Positions 9,096 through 17,482 of a stretch of DNA of 64,000 nucleotides are shown piece after piece. Location of the stretch: the NCBI GenBank assembly GCA_022402465.1, contig JAKRSH010000033.1, positions 1 through 64,000 on the forward strand, in the 5' to 3' direction. The notes under the pieces were generated by a model, which was not told the origin of the DNA, ran no database searches, and saw only the letters and a list, made by a program, of their open reading frames with translations. Positions within the stretch are counted from its first letter, which is position 1, and each line of letters begins with the position of its first letter. A program made the translations under genes and the position numbers. This DNA is from Leptospiraceae bacterium (lineage in GTDB: Bacteria > Spirochaetota > Leptospiria > Leptospirales > Leptospiraceae).

Positions 9096-9899
9096 TTGTG
9101 TGAATTGGAAGGCGGATTGAATAAGCCTAGTAAACATAAAAAGCTAAAACAAAATTCCTCCCTAAATCCTAAAAGAACTTCGAAAGTGTCTGTAAGAGAT
9201 TCCATCTTACAGATTTCAGATCTTAGCAAGATATATAAAATGGGTGAAGTGACCTTGACCGCCTTGGATTCAATCAATCTTGAAATCTTTTCGGGTGAAT
9301 TCATTGTTATCTTAGGTGCATCTGGAAGCGGTAAATCTACTCTTTTGAATTTGCTAGGTGGCTTAGACCAACCAACAAAAGGGAAGGTGCTTTTTCATGG
9401 TAAAGACATTCACTTGGATGGGGATGAAGGTTTAACAAGGTTTCGACGAAAGCATGTTGGCTTTGTATTCCAATTTTACAATTTAATTCCAAGTCTTACA
9501 GCAATAGAGAATATTGAGTTAGTGACCGATTTGAAAACCCGAAGTATGAAAGCATCGGATGCCTTAGATTTAGTTGGGATTTTAGATCGCAAAGATCATT
9601 TTCCATCTCAGCTTTCAGGAGGACAGCAACAACGAGTAGCCATCGCAAGAGCAATCGCAAAGAAACCAGAAATTCTTTTATGTGATGAACCTACAGGTGC
9701 ATTGGATTTCAAGACGGGAAGGTTGGTATTAGAGGCTCTTTCGAATGTCAATGAAGTTCTTAAAACGACCACAATCATTATAACTCATAACGAATCCATC
9801 TCTGAAATAGCTGACCGTATAATTAGAATTAAAGATGGAAAAATTATTGCTGACGATTACAATAAAACGAAAAAAGTAATTGATGAGATTTCTTGGTGA
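9096..9899 (+). CDS. ABC transporter ATP-binding protein, LolD/MacB type
   Basis: Nucleotide-binding subunit of an exporter or lipoprotein/efflux machine. It has Walker A GASGSGKST, a Q-loop VFQFYNLIPSLTA, the signature LSGGQQQRVAIARA, Walker B ILLCDEPTGALD and an H-loop IITHN, all intact and in the usual order. The MacB/LolD subfamily is indicated by the QFYNLIPSLTAIENIE segment and the partner permease. The start is uncertain: TTG at 9096, TTG at 9117 (just after GGAAGG at 9107-9112) or GTG at 9186, which would remove a Lys-rich tail of 30 residues and fit the family length best. The 3' end overlaps the permease start by four bases (GTGA), a sign of translational coupling. The predicted complex is ATPase, permease and the periplasmic adaptor at 12236. 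Confidence 0.9.
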   Translation: MCELEGGLNKPSKHKKLKQNSSLNPKRTSKVSVRDSILQISDLSKIYKMGEVTLTALDSINLEIFSGEFIVILGASGSGKSTLLNLLGGLDQPTKGKVLFHGKDIHLDGDEGLTRFRRKHVGFVFQFYNLIPSLTAIENIELVTDLKTRSMKASDALDLVGILDRKDHFPSQLSGGQQQRVAIARAIAKKPEILLCDEPTGALDFKTGRLVLEALSNVNEVLKTTTIIITHNESISEIADRIIRIKDGKIIADDYNKTKKVIDEISW

Positions 9900-12235
9900 A
9901 TTCTTTAAATAAGAAATTAGTAAGAGATTTATATACTTTAAAGATACAATTTATTACAATTGGCTTGGTCATTGCAGCCGGTATTGCATACATGGTTGCT
10001 TCTTGGACTGCATACTATTCTCTTGTATCAGCTCAGGAAACATTCTATACTAAACAAAATTTGCAAGATGGATTTGCTTATTTAAAGAAAGCACCAATTT
10101 CTCTTATTTCAAAATTCAGAGCCATAGAAGGAATTGATTTCATTGAGACTAGAGTTGGGAATGAAGTTGTTTTGGATTTCCAAGAAGAAGTTCTACCATC
10201 CGCAGCAATGCTGCTTTCCTTGCCTGAATCTATCAATCAACTCAGTGTTCAATCAGGACAGCTACCTGAAACTAACGATGAGATAATTCTGAGTGAAGCA
10301 TTTGCAATTGAAAATCAACTCAAAGAAGGATCTAAGCTCATTGCCATAATTCATGGTCAGAAGGTTGTACTCAATGTAACTGGAACCGCATTGTCTCCAG
10401 AATTCGTCTACGTGTTTCGTCCATCCAATCCCATGCCTGACAATAAACACTATGGTGTAATTTGGATGAAAAAATCCGCATTAGAAAAGGCCTTATCGAT
10501 GGAAGCTTCCTTCAATCAGCTTGTTTTTAAAATGAATCGAAATCAATCCGAGATAAAAACATTCTACGAAATAGATGAAATCTTGAAACCCTATGGCGGT
10601 CTTGGTGCTAAAGGAAGAAATCATTTACCTTCACACTCCTTATTAGAAGATGAATTTAAACAATTGAGATCGACTTCCATTTTTTTGCCTGGAGTCTTTT
10701 TAGCTGTTGCAGCCTTCCTGCTCCATATCATTATCAATCGATTGATAAATAAAGAAAGGGAACAGATTGCTACCCTGCGAGCACTAGGATACAGCAAGAA
10801 TTCGATACTCTTTCATTATTCTAAACTTATAACTTCAGTTACTTTACTTAGTTCAAGTCTAGGAGTTATACTTGGTTTGTATCTAGGCAAATTAATGATA
10901 GATCTTTATGGAAACTACTATAAGTTCCCGGATCTAAAATTTGAAGTTCATTTTTTCTTGATCTTTATTGCATTTTTTGTAGGGATTGGATCAGGCTTAA
11001 TTGGATCTTGGTCTAGCTTAAAAAGTATTACAAATCTCGAACCAGCTATAGCTATGAAGCCTGCTCTGCCTGAGTCTTTTTCATCCTTTCGGGTGGATAA
11101 ATATATATCAAAAGTTTCTACTGAATTGCGAATGGTTCTACGAAATCTTTTTCAAAGACCGTTTCGTTCTATCTTAACAATGCTTGGTTTGTCAATGTCT
11201 GTGATGATCATGATTCTCGGATTATTCATACAAGACAGTATGGAATTTATAATCGATCTTCAATTCAACATAATACAAAGAGAAAAAATATCCTTAGGTT
11301 TTCTGAGTCCTATATCGGATTCATCCATGAAAGATTTATCAACAATGAAAGGCGTATTGAAAGTGGAGGCAGCAAGAATCGTCCCAGTTCGAATTCATAA
11401 AGGAAACTACACTAAGGACTCTGTTTTAACTGGTTTTGACCACGAAACGGAACTTAGACGATGTGTTGATTCGAATAGAAAAATTGTTACTTTGCCTAAG
11501 GACGGGATACTTTTGAATCAAGATATTGCCGCTAAACTAGGAATCCGAGTCGGAGACAAAATTCTTCTAGAAATTTTAGAGGGTGCAAAAGAAGAAAAAT
11601 ATGTTTCCATCCATGGACTTATTTCAGAAATTTTAGGACAGGGAATGTATATGGATCGTAAGTCATTGAATCGTTTGTTACTTGAGGGAAATTCGATCAA
11701 CCAAGTATACTTGAATATTGATCCTACTTATGAAGATAGCTTAATTCAAGAATGGAAGAATACTCCGAAGATTGCAGGAATCTCTAGTAAAAGAATTCTT
11801 TTAAAGTCTTTTAAGGATATTTTGGAACGATCAATGCAATCTTCCTCCATTTTCATTATCCTGTTCACAGTGATCATTTCTGTCGGTGTTGTTTATAACA
11901 TAGCAATGATTACTCTATCTGAGAGAATTTATGTGTTAGGAAGTCTTAGAATTTTAGGTTTTACCATCAATGAAGTTTTTAGAATCTTAATTACAGAGTT
12001 ATCTATTTTAGTTCTTTTGGCAGCACCTATCGGATGTGTATTCGGATTTTATTTAGCAAGTGCGATGATGAATATGAATGATACAGAAGGATTTAAATTT
12101 CCAATGAAAATTTTACCTTCTACCTACATTCTAGCAATAGGGTTAACAATTTTGACAGCTGTATTTAGTTATATTATTTTATTTTATAAAATAAAAAGTA
12201 TGGATCTAATGAATATACTTAAAGTGAGAGAGTAA
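9896..12235 (+). CDS. FtsX-family ABC transporter permease, two-repeat form
   Basis: Permease of about 779 residues, starting with GTG at 9896 (a TTG at 9893 is also in frame). It has a membrane helix near residues 18-40, a large periplasmic region, and an FtsX domain with helices around 260-390 (REQIATLRALGYSKNSILFHY is the typical cytoplasmic coupling segment). A second helix, periplasmic region and FtsX domain follow around 410-440 and 650-770 (SERIYVLGSLRILGFTINEVF). This doubled arrangement is that of DevC/MacB-like or lipoprotein-release permeases. It is coupled to the ATPase gene by a four-base overlap and to the adaptor gene by a TAAATG junction. The presence of an adaptor points to export across the periplasm. 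The substrate is unknown. Confidence 0.88.
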   Translation: MNSLNKKLVRDLYTLKIQFITIGLVIAAGIAYMVASWTAYYSLVSAQETFYTKQNLQDGFAYLKKAPISLISKFRAIEGIDFIETRVGNEVVLDFQEEVLPSAAMLLSLPESINQLSVQSGQLPETNDEIILSEAFAIENQLKEGSKLIAIIHGQKVVLNVTGTALSPEFVYVFRPSNPMPDNKHYGVIWMKKSALEKALSMEASFNQLVFKMNRNQSEIKTFYEIDEILKPYGGLGAKGRNHLPSHSLLEDEFKQLRSTSIFLPGVFLAVAAFLLHIIINRLINKEREQIATLRALGYSKNSILFHYSKLITSVTLLSSSLGVILGLYLGKLMIDLYGNYYKFPDLKFEVHFFLIFIAFFVGIGSGLIGSWSSLKSITNLEPAIAMKPALPESFSSFRVDKYISKVSTELRMVLRNLFQRPFRSILTMLGLSMSVMIMILGLFIQDSMEFIIDLQFNIIQREKISLGFLSPISDSSMKDLSTMKGVLKVEAARIVPVRIHKGNYTKDSVLTGFDHETELRRCVDSNRKIVTLPKDGILLNQDIAAKLGIRVGDKILLEILEGAKEEKYVSIHGLISEILGQGMYMDRKSLNRLLLEGNSINQVYLNIDPTYEDSLIQEWKNTPKIAGISSKRILLKSFKDILERSMQSSSIFIILFTVIISVGVVYNIAMITLSERIYVLGSLRILGFTINEVFRILITELSILVLLAAPIGCVFGFYLASAMMNMNDTEGFKFPMKILPSTYILAIGLTILTAVFSYIILFYKIKSMDLMNILKVRE

Positions 12236-13114
12236 ATGAATTTTACCGCGAAAATGATGAGATTTGTATTTAGTCCTTATGCAAAAATTGGCTTAGCTAT
12301 AAGTACTGGAATTATTTTACTGTATTTTATTCTAAGAGCACCCGCTAAGATAATTGAGACGACCAAGGTTGCGAAGGAGCCTTACCAAGAAATTTTACTA
12401 ACAGATGGAGTGACTCGAGTCAAAGAGATATATTCAATCTTATCTCCAGTGAACGGTGTGCTTCGTAGAATTCAAAAAAATGTAGGCGATACGGTTAAGA
12501 AAGGTGAAATCATAGCTACAGTTGATTGGGATATCAATCGTAAAATACAGTCTCCTACCAATGGGAAGATATTACGAATCTATCGTGAGAGTGAGGGTCC
12601 TGTCACCATGCAAGAAAAATTATTGGACATTGGAAATACACAAGAAATGTCTTTGATTGTGAAGATTCTTACAGAAGATATGAATCATCTAGATATCAAT
12701 GATCGCGTTGAAATTTCTGGTTATCAAGATCAGATTCTAATTGGAAGAATTTCCAAAATTGAACCCGCTGCTATAACCGAAGTATCTTCGTTAGGTGTAG
12801 AAGAACAAAAAGTACCAATCTGGATAGATTTTCCAATTCCTCAAGATATGGGTGAAGGTTATAAACTCGACGCTAAGATAATTCTTTTCGAGGAAATGGA
12901 TTCCTTGATAATTCCATCGGCTGCTTTAGTTCGAGACAAAGAAGGATGGATGGTATTTGCGGATATTAAAAACAAAGCACGAAAACGAAAAGTTACCATT
13001 TCGCATCAATCAGGTGGCAAGGTGAAAATTCTGAAAGGGCTGGAAGAAAATGAAGAAGTCCTCCTTTATCCAAGTGAAGATATGAAAGATGGAATGAAAA
13101 TTAAATCTGAATAA
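12236..13114 (+). CDS. periplasmic membrane-fusion (HlyD/RND-adaptor-like) protein
   Basis: A 292-residue adaptor with one N-terminal membrane anchor (residues about 14-33, AKIGLAISTGIILLYFIL), which links an inner-membrane transporter to the outer membrane. A biotinyl-lipoyl-like hairpin is split around GVLRRIQKNVGDTVKKGEII (about 74-95) and IQSPTNGKILRIY (about 103-115). It is followed by beta-barrel-like segments including VEISGYQDQILIGRISKIEP and a C-terminal VLLYPSEDMKDGMKIK. It is shorter than many HlyD proteins because the long coiled-coil hairpin is missing. The ATG directly follows the permease stop codon. Together with the two genes upstream it makes a MacAB-like or DevBCA-like exporter. 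An outer-membrane channel is not encoded next to it. Confidence 0.85.
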   Translation: MNFTAKMMRFVFSPYAKIGLAISTGIILLYFILRAPAKIIETTKVAKEPYQEILLTDGVTRVKEIYSILSPVNGVLRRIQKNVGDTVKKGEIIATVDWDINRKIQSPTNGKILRIYRESEGPVTMQEKLLDIGNTQEMSLIVKILTEDMNHLDINDRVEISGYQDQILIGRISKIEPAAITEVSSLGVEEQKVPIWIDFPIPQDMGEGYKLDAKIILFEEMDSLIIPSAALVRDKEGWMVFADIKNKARKRKVTISHQSGGKVKILKGLEENEEVLLYPSEDMKDGMKIKSE

Positions 13115-13154
13115 CATATTTCAATTGAAAAATGAAAGAACAAAGCACTTTCAC

Positions 13155-13233
13155 TTCTGCTTACTTTAGCAGAAAGTTTCCTTCAAGCTATTTCCTAGAG
13201 AAAAGAGGATTGAATCTATACATTACAATCCTC
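13155..13233. terminator. two hairpins between convergent operons
   Basis: TTCTGCT at 13155-13161 pairs with AGCAGAA at 13168-13174, and GAGGATTG at 13205-13212 pairs with CAATCCTC at 13226-13233. They lie between the stops of the exporter operon (13114) and the minus-strand SRPBCC gene (13277). No long T-run follows either, so their role as terminators is inferred from position. Confidence 0.4.
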
Positions 13234-13276
13234 CTAACTCTTTAGTTAACACAGGACTACAATTGAATGCTTAAAA

Positions 13277-13768
13277 TTATTTTATAGTTTTCATATAAGA
13301 AACCAATTGCTCCAATGCTGTTCCCCATCCATTTAAAAATCCCATCTCTTCATGTGAATTGCGATCTTTCACAGTCTTGTGCATAGCATGTGCTTTATAG
13401 AGAGTGCCATTATTAGCTTTTTCTAATGTTAAAATAGCCGTGAAGAATGCATTATCAGAAGGTCGAAATCCAGGTAGAAGAGCATCCGTCCATACCAATC
13501 TTTTCTCAGGGATGATTTCTAAGTAACATCCACTATTGTCCATTCGATCTCCATCAGGTGAAAGCATTACAGTTCTAAACTTTCCTCCAGGTATGAGATC
13601 GATTTCACATTCAATTGTTTTCCAAGGTGCAGGTGTAAACCAATGGACAATGTGTTCAGGTTTCGTCCATGCCTCCCACACTAATTGAACTGGGATATCT
13701 ACTGTTCTTTCTAAGAGTAAATCAAACTCAGGATTGAATTGTGGTTCAAAAGTCCTATTCGTAATCAT
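13277..13768 (-). CDS. SRPBCC/AHSA1-domain protein
   Basis: A 163-residue protein of the START-like fold, Aha1-C-terminal type. The pattern LLLERTVDIPVQLVWEAWTKPEHIVHWF at the start, PGGKFRTVM in the middle and the C-terminal helix GFLNGWGTALEQLVSYM are typical. Such proteins form a hydrophobic ligand pocket; their roles are mostly unknown, and they commonly sit beside an ArsR-type regulator of the kind found here at 15745. The start overlaps the stop of the upstream DoxX-like gene by four bases (ATGA), so translation is probably coupled. It is the last gene of a minus-strand cluster with DoxX, MATE and ArsR genes. No signal peptide; cytoplasmic. Confidence 0.85.
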   Translation of the reverse strand: MITNRTFEPQFNPEFDLLLERTVDIPVQLVWEAWTKPEHIVHWFTPAPWKTIECEIDLIPGGKFRTVMLSPDGDRMDNSGCYLEIIPEKRLVWTDALLPGFRPSDNAFFTAILTLEKANNGTLYKAHAMHKTVKDRNSHEEMGFLNGWGTALEQLVSYMKTIK

Positions 13769-14163
13769 TTCACTTTTAACAAATTTTTATAATTCTCTCT
13801 GTAAGCATAAAATAAAATACAGTTTGTAACAAATATGAAAGCAGCTGTTGGAATGCCTTCTGGCAGATGGAAGACATGAATCATTAAAATATTGAATGAT
13901 ATTGGAAAGATGACAATATTTGCTAAAGTAACAAGTCTCCCACTTAGAAAGCTAATTCCACAAAGTAACTCTAGTATTTTAACAGTAGGCAATAAATAGA
14001 TAGCTGCATCAAACCCGTCCATCATAACCTTTATATTTCCATCAAAAACGGGATCAGGAAATAATTTAAAAAAATATGCTAGAGATGCAAAAGTAAATAA
14101 TGCTCCTAGCAGGGTTCTTAAAACAATTACTCCAATTTTAAATGCCTTAGGTAAATTTTCCAT
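13765..14163 (-). CDS. DoxX-family membrane protein
   Basis: A 132-residue protein with four predicted membrane helices (about 8-30, 50-70, 75-95 and 105-122). The N-terminal segment RTLLGALFTFASLAYFFKLFP matches the first helix and the loop of DoxX proteins, and ILELLCGISFLSGRLVTLANI fits the second and third helices. The four-base overlap with the SRPBCC gene and the 55-base gap after the MATE gene suggest one transcript. DoxX proteins next to ArsR and SRPBCC genes are common in bacteria; their biochemical job is unclear. It is distinct from the DoxX-like protein at 8665, which has the GGINHFLKP signature. Confidence 0.75.
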   Translation of the reverse strand: MENLPKAFKIGVIVLRTLLGALFTFASLAYFFKLFPDPVFDGNIKVMMDGFDAAIYLLPTVKILELLCGISFLSGRLVTLANIVIFPISFNILMIHVFHLPEGIPTAAFIFVTNCILFYAYRENYKNLLKVK

Positions 14164-14218
14164 AGCTTCTTCCTCTTTATAATTTTATTCTAAAAATCAA
14201 ACCATACATTCGATCTAC

Positions 14219-15658
14219 TTAAATCGAATTTGTTTTCCATTTACCTTTTGTAAATAGCCAAAAGGTAAAAAGACCTACTAAAGTCTCAGAAATCATAATT
14301 GCCCAAAATACTCCAATATAACCAAAGTTTAACCCTTTGGAAAGAGTAAAAGCCAGCGGTATTTGAATCATCCAGAAAAATACTAAATTAATCTTAGTAG
14401 GTGTTAGGGTATCGCCTGAGCCATTGAAGGCCTGAGTCGCAACCATCCACCAAGCATAAACAAAATAAGAATATGAAATTATCTTGAGCCAGCTAGCCCC
14501 AATTCTTATCACTTCTAAATCATTGGAAAATAATTGAATTAGATTTTCACTATAAAAAAGATAGAATATAGAAACTAATATAAGGAAAATCATATTCCAA
14601 AAACCAGTTACCCAAACCGAACGTTCTGCACGATCAGGATGTCCTGCTCCAAGATTTTGTCCCACTAAGGTAGCTACAGCATTTGACATTCCCCAGGCTG
14701 GCATCATTGTAAACATCATAATCCTTAAAGCTATCGTTGAACCAGCAACAGCTTGGCTACCAAATTCTGCTATAATTCTCATGAGAAAGATCCAAGTAGT
14801 CATTGCAACAATCATTTGTCCTATTCCACCGATAGATGCTTTAAGAATAACTGAAATAACCTGCCAGTCCATCTTGATATGCGACCTTAATATTCGAATA
14901 TGCTTACCACCTTTCCATAGCATCAGCAATTGAATGAATACACCAACTGCTCTACCAACATTGGTTGCTATCGCAGCACCTTCTATACCCATTGCTGGGA
15001 TTGGGCCCCATCCATAAATAAATAATGGATCCAAGATGATATTTAAGCCATTTGAAATCCATAAAACTCTCATAGCTATAGCCGCATCACCTGCGCCACG
15101 AAATATTGCATTAATGACAAAAATAAGAACGATTACTATATTTCCACCTAGCATCCATTTTGTGTAGGCAGTTCCATGAGTCAAAGTCCATTCATCGGCA
15201 CCCATAATTTGCATCAGTTCTTTCGAATAGAATAAGCCAAGGAGTGCAAAAGGAAGAGAGGCTATCGAGCCTACAAGAATTGCTTGAAAGGCAGATTTCC
15301 CAGCCTCCAATCTTTCTCCTTCTCCTATCCTTCTTGCTATAATAGCCGTTACAGCCATAGACAGACCCATTGCTATTGAATAAAGGATAAATAGATAAGT
15401 CTCAGTAAGGCCAACTGTTGCTATTGCGGAAGCACCTAAGCCACCTACAAAGTAAATATCAACAACAGCAAATACAGACTCCAAAACTAGCTCTAAGATC
15501 ATTGGTACAGAAAGTAAGAAGATAGCTTTATTAATTCCTATTTTAGTGTAATCTGCTTCAGAGCCTTTCAGGGCTTCTTTGAGAGCACTCCAAATAGATT
15601 GTGGTGGAGCAGGAAGGTCAATGCTATTTTCTGTATTTAAATTATTATCAGTATTCAT
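14219..15658 (-). CDS. MATE-family multidrug efflux transporter
   Basis: A 479-residue protein with about 12 membrane helices, the usual length for the family. The two-half pattern is visible: SVPMILELVLESVFAVVDIYFVGGLGASAIATVGLTE near residue 50 opens the first half, and a related stretch GGIGQMIVAMTTWIFLMRIIAEFGSQAVAGSTIA opens the second, with VATLVGQNLGAGHPDRAERS as the typical loop. MATE proteins export cationic drugs or metabolites in exchange for Na+ or H+. It follows the ArsR gene with 86 bases between them that contain a long inverted repeat, so expression may be set by ArsR with an attenuation step. The best start is ATG at 15658. Confidence 0.92.
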   Translation of the reverse strand: MNTDNNLNTENSIDLPAPPQSIWSALKEALKGSEADYTKIGINKAIFLLSVPMILELVLESVFAVVDIYFVGGLGASAIATVGLTETYLFILYSIAMGLSMAVTAIIARRIGEGERLEAGKSAFQAILVGSIASLPFALLGLFYSKELMQIMGADEWTLTHGTAYTKWMLGGNIVIVLIFVINAIFRGAGDAAIAMRVLWISNGLNIILDPLFIYGWGPIPAMGIEGAAIATNVGRAVGVFIQLLMLWKGGKHIRILRSHIKMDWQVISVILKASIGGIGQMIVAMTTWIFLMRIIAEFGSQAVAGSTIALRIMMFTMMPAWGMSNAVATLVGQNLGAGHPDRAERSVWVTGFWNMIFLILVSIFYLFYSENLIQLFSNDLEVIRIGASWLKIISYSYFVYAWWMVATQAFNGSGDTLTPTKINLVFFWMIQIPLAFTLSKGLNFGYIGVFWAIMISETLVGLFTFWLFTKGKWKTNSI

Positions 15659-15693
15659 TATATAAATTTACCTTAAAAACTAAATCAATGTTA

Positions 15694-15729
15694 TAAACTA
15701 TAATATTATTATATTAATATCATAGTTTA
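15694..15729. repeat. 15-bp-arm inverted repeat between arsR-like and MATE genes
   Basis: TAAACTATAATATTA (15694-15708) and TAATATCATAGTTTA (15715-15729) pair at 14 of 15 positions with a six-base loop. On the minus strand it lies 16 bases after the ArsR stop and is followed by a T-rich run (TTTAGTTTTT) before the MATE start. It could be a partial terminator/attenuator or an operator; it does not contain the tandem motif seen at 16100-16131. Confidence 0.5.
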
Positions 15730-15744
15730 ATGTCGCTACAAAAA

Positions 15745-16107
15745 TTATTTTGAATTTTTGTAAGATTTCTTTTTGTTGATTTCTTGCAAATATGTATCCA
15801 ATTGATCAAACCTAGACTCCCAAATTTTTCTACAACGATCCAACCAATGATTTACTTCCTCCAATGGTTTTGTATTGACTTTACAAGGTCTCCATTGAGC
15901 TTTCTTACTGCGTTCAATGAGTCCGGCTTTTTCCAAGACTTTAAGATGCTTTGAAATGCCTGGTAGGCTCATCTGAAATGGCTTCGCCAGTTGTATCACA
16001 CTTGCCTCCCCATTCATCAGAGAAATAAGTATCTCTCTTCGAATTGGATTCGCCAGTGCTGAAAATGCTTGGTCTAAGATTTCAGAATTTTCTTTATATT
16101 TAACCAA
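15745..16107 (-). CDS. ArsR-family winged-helix repressor (SRPBCC-associated type)
   Basis: A 120-residue DNA-binding protein. Residues about 12-85 form the winged helix: FSALANPIRREILISLMNG, then the recognition region SLPGISKHLKVLEKAGLIERS and the wing. The C-terminal helix DRCRKIWESRFDQLDTYLQEI is typical of the ArsR subgroup that accompanies SRPBCC proteins, which lacks the metal-binding Cys of true ArsR. The only upstream initiation codon in frame is TTG at 16107, and no ribosome site precedes it; the start codon lies inside a tandem operator-like repeat (16100-16131), so a leaderless or very short leader transcript is possible. Probably represses itself and the MATE, DoxX and SRPBCC genes behind it. 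The signal is unknown. Confidence 0.85.
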   Translation of the reverse strand: MVKYKENSEILDQAFSALANPIRREILISLMNGEASVIQLAKPFQMSLPGISKHLKVLEKAGLIERSKKAQWRPCKVNTKPLEEVNHWLDRCRKIWESRFDQLDTYLQEINKKKSYKNSK

Positions 16108-16131
16108 TTAGTTAATTAACCTATTAGTTAA
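16100..16131. promoter_or_regulatory. tandem 16-bp near-palindromes over the ArsR start, probable autoregulatory operator
   Basis: TTAACCAATTAGTTAA (16100-16115) is followed directly by TTAACCTATTAGTTAA (16116-16131); they differ at one base and each has symmetric TTAAC/GTTAA ends. The ArsR start codon lies in the first copy. On the minus strand a TTGACT lies about 25 bases upstream of the repeat, so the repeat would cover the -10 region and transcript start. ArsR-family repressors usually bind such inverted repeats. Confidence 0.65.
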
Positions 16132-16307
16132 ATAAAGAAAAGACCCTTATCTTTAGTCAATATTTTTTTTTGATTTTCTCAATAAAGAATTTGGTGTTTT
16201 TGGTTCAACTTTTATTGTTTTTAATCTCTTTTCTAATAGAACTAGAGTTGAAGAATCTATTGCTGCAAAAAATAAGATCATACTTGATACCTTTGATGAT
16301 TCGTCTT

Positions 16308-17288
16308 TTAATCTTTCAAAATTTGAATTACTACATTCCCTTTTTTATGGCCAGAATCAACATATTCATGCGCCTTACAGAGTTCGACCATTGAATATAT
16401 TCTATCTATTACAGGTTTCCAAGTAGACCTCAGTAATTGTTCGTGAATTCTTCTAAAATCTTCTAAGCGTTCTTGCTTGGGCTTTAATCCTGTAGCAGAT
16501 ATCTTAACTTTTTTCCTGGAGAAATATTTGGTCCAAAGAACCAAAGGCAAGATGTCCAAAGTTATTCCAGCTTGCAGAAATATTCCTTGAGATTTTAAAA
16601 TATTTTTAATACTTCTGTATTTAACTTTTCCTACTGTATCGAAGACTATATCATATTGTTCTTTAATATTTTCGTAAGGTGTTGAATTGTAGTCTATGCA
16701 ATATTTGGCACCTAACATAAGAGCTAAATCATGATTTTTTTGACTGCAAGCAGCAGTAACTTCTAAGCCTAGGCTACTTGCAATTTGAACGGCAGCACTC
16801 CCTATAGAGCCACAGGCTCCAATTACCAAAATCGATTGTCCGGTTTCTGCCTTAGCTGTTTTATTTAGAAAGGAATAAGCTGTTAAGAATCCATCACAAC
16901 TTCCTGCAGCTTCAGGATAACTTAAATTTTTAGGTATGGAAAGAATTACTTCATTTTCATCCAGACATACATATTCCGCATAAGCACCAAAGTTAGTACC
17001 TGTAGTTCCAAATACTTTTTCCCCTAATTTAAATTTAGTTACGTTTTGACCAAGTCCTGTAACTACACCTGAGAATTCTTCACCTAGAATTTCAATTTTG
17101 GGTTTTAGTAAGCCTGTAAATAATCTAGAAAAATAAGGCCTGCCTCTTCGGAAGATTGCCTCAGTAGCTGTAACAGTTGTACAATATATTTGAATGAGGA
17201 TTTCTTTATCCTTAGGAATCGGTTTCACTGCTTCTTGTATTTGCAGGACTTCCGGTGTTCCGTATTTTAGATACCTAGCTACTTTCAT
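16308..17288 (-). CDS. zinc-independent MDR-family oxidoreductase (quinone-reductase-like)
   Basis: A 326-residue medium-chain dehydrogenase/reductase starting MKVARYLKYGTPEVL at 17288, with GGAAGAG just upstream; an ATG at 17414 in the same frame would add an unrelated hydrophobic tail and cross the operator region. The N-terminal GroES-like domain carries LGEEFSGVVTGLGQNVTKFKLGEKVFG. The Rossmann domain has GACGSIGSAAVQIA for NADPH. The structural and catalytic zinc ligands of alcohol dehydrogenases are absent, as in quinone oxidoreductases and enoyl reductases of this superfamily. It is divergent from the TetR gene at 17483, with two matched palindromes between them, so it is probably repressed by that regulator and induced by its ligand, perhaps a reactive carbonyl or quinone. 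Confidence 0.85.
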   Translation of the reverse strand: MKVARYLKYGTPEVLQIQEAVKPIPKDKEILIQIYCTTVTATEAIFRRGRPYFSRLFTGLLKPKIEILGEEFSGVVTGLGQNVTKFKLGEKVFGTTGTNFGAYAEYVCLDENEVILSIPKNLSYPEAAGSCDGFLTAYSFLNKTAKAETGQSILVIGACGSIGSAAVQIASSLGLEVTAACSQKNHDLALMLGAKYCIDYNSTPYENIKEQYDIVFDTVGKVKYRSIKNILKSQGIFLQAGITLDILPLVLWTKYFSRKKVKISATGLKPKQERLEDFRRIHEQLLRSTWKPVIDRIYSMVELCKAHEYVDSGHKKGNVVIQILKD

Positions 17289-17363
17289 GCACTCTTCCTT
17301 AGCAATACTAGCATATTGGTTTTTGTGTAATACATACAAAAGTATGGAAAAACTAAAATCCAA

Positions 17364-17401
17364 GCTTACTGCGTAAGCCAAAATTAGATTACAGTGTAAG
17401 C
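17364..17401. promoter_or_regulatory. paired TetR-type operators in divergent promoter region
   Basis: GCTTACTGCGTAAGC (17364-17378) has six-base inverted arms, and a second copy GATTACAGTGTAAGC (17387-17401) shares TTAC-NNN-GTAAGC. The centres are 23 bases apart, about two helical turns. They lie between the oxidoreductase start (17288) and the TetR start (17483). Two spaced palindromes in a divergent gap are the usual arrangement for TetR-family autoregulation. Confidence 0.65.
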
Positions 17402-17482
17402 TTGTCAAGTGCAAAAAGAAAATTTCCTTTTCTTTTAATCGAAGATTCTTAAATTAACATATGTCGAGAAATAGTTTTTAAA

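Noticed and set aside
16170-16394. Plus-strand frame of 74 codons between ArsR and the oxidoreductase gene
   Set aside because: Hydrophobic and Leu-rich by AT composition, overlaps the oxidoreductase 3' end, no family features.
17289-17414. N-terminal extension of the oxidoreductase
   Set aside because: It would translate through the paired operators; the family start MKVARYLKYGTPEVL has its own ribosome site.
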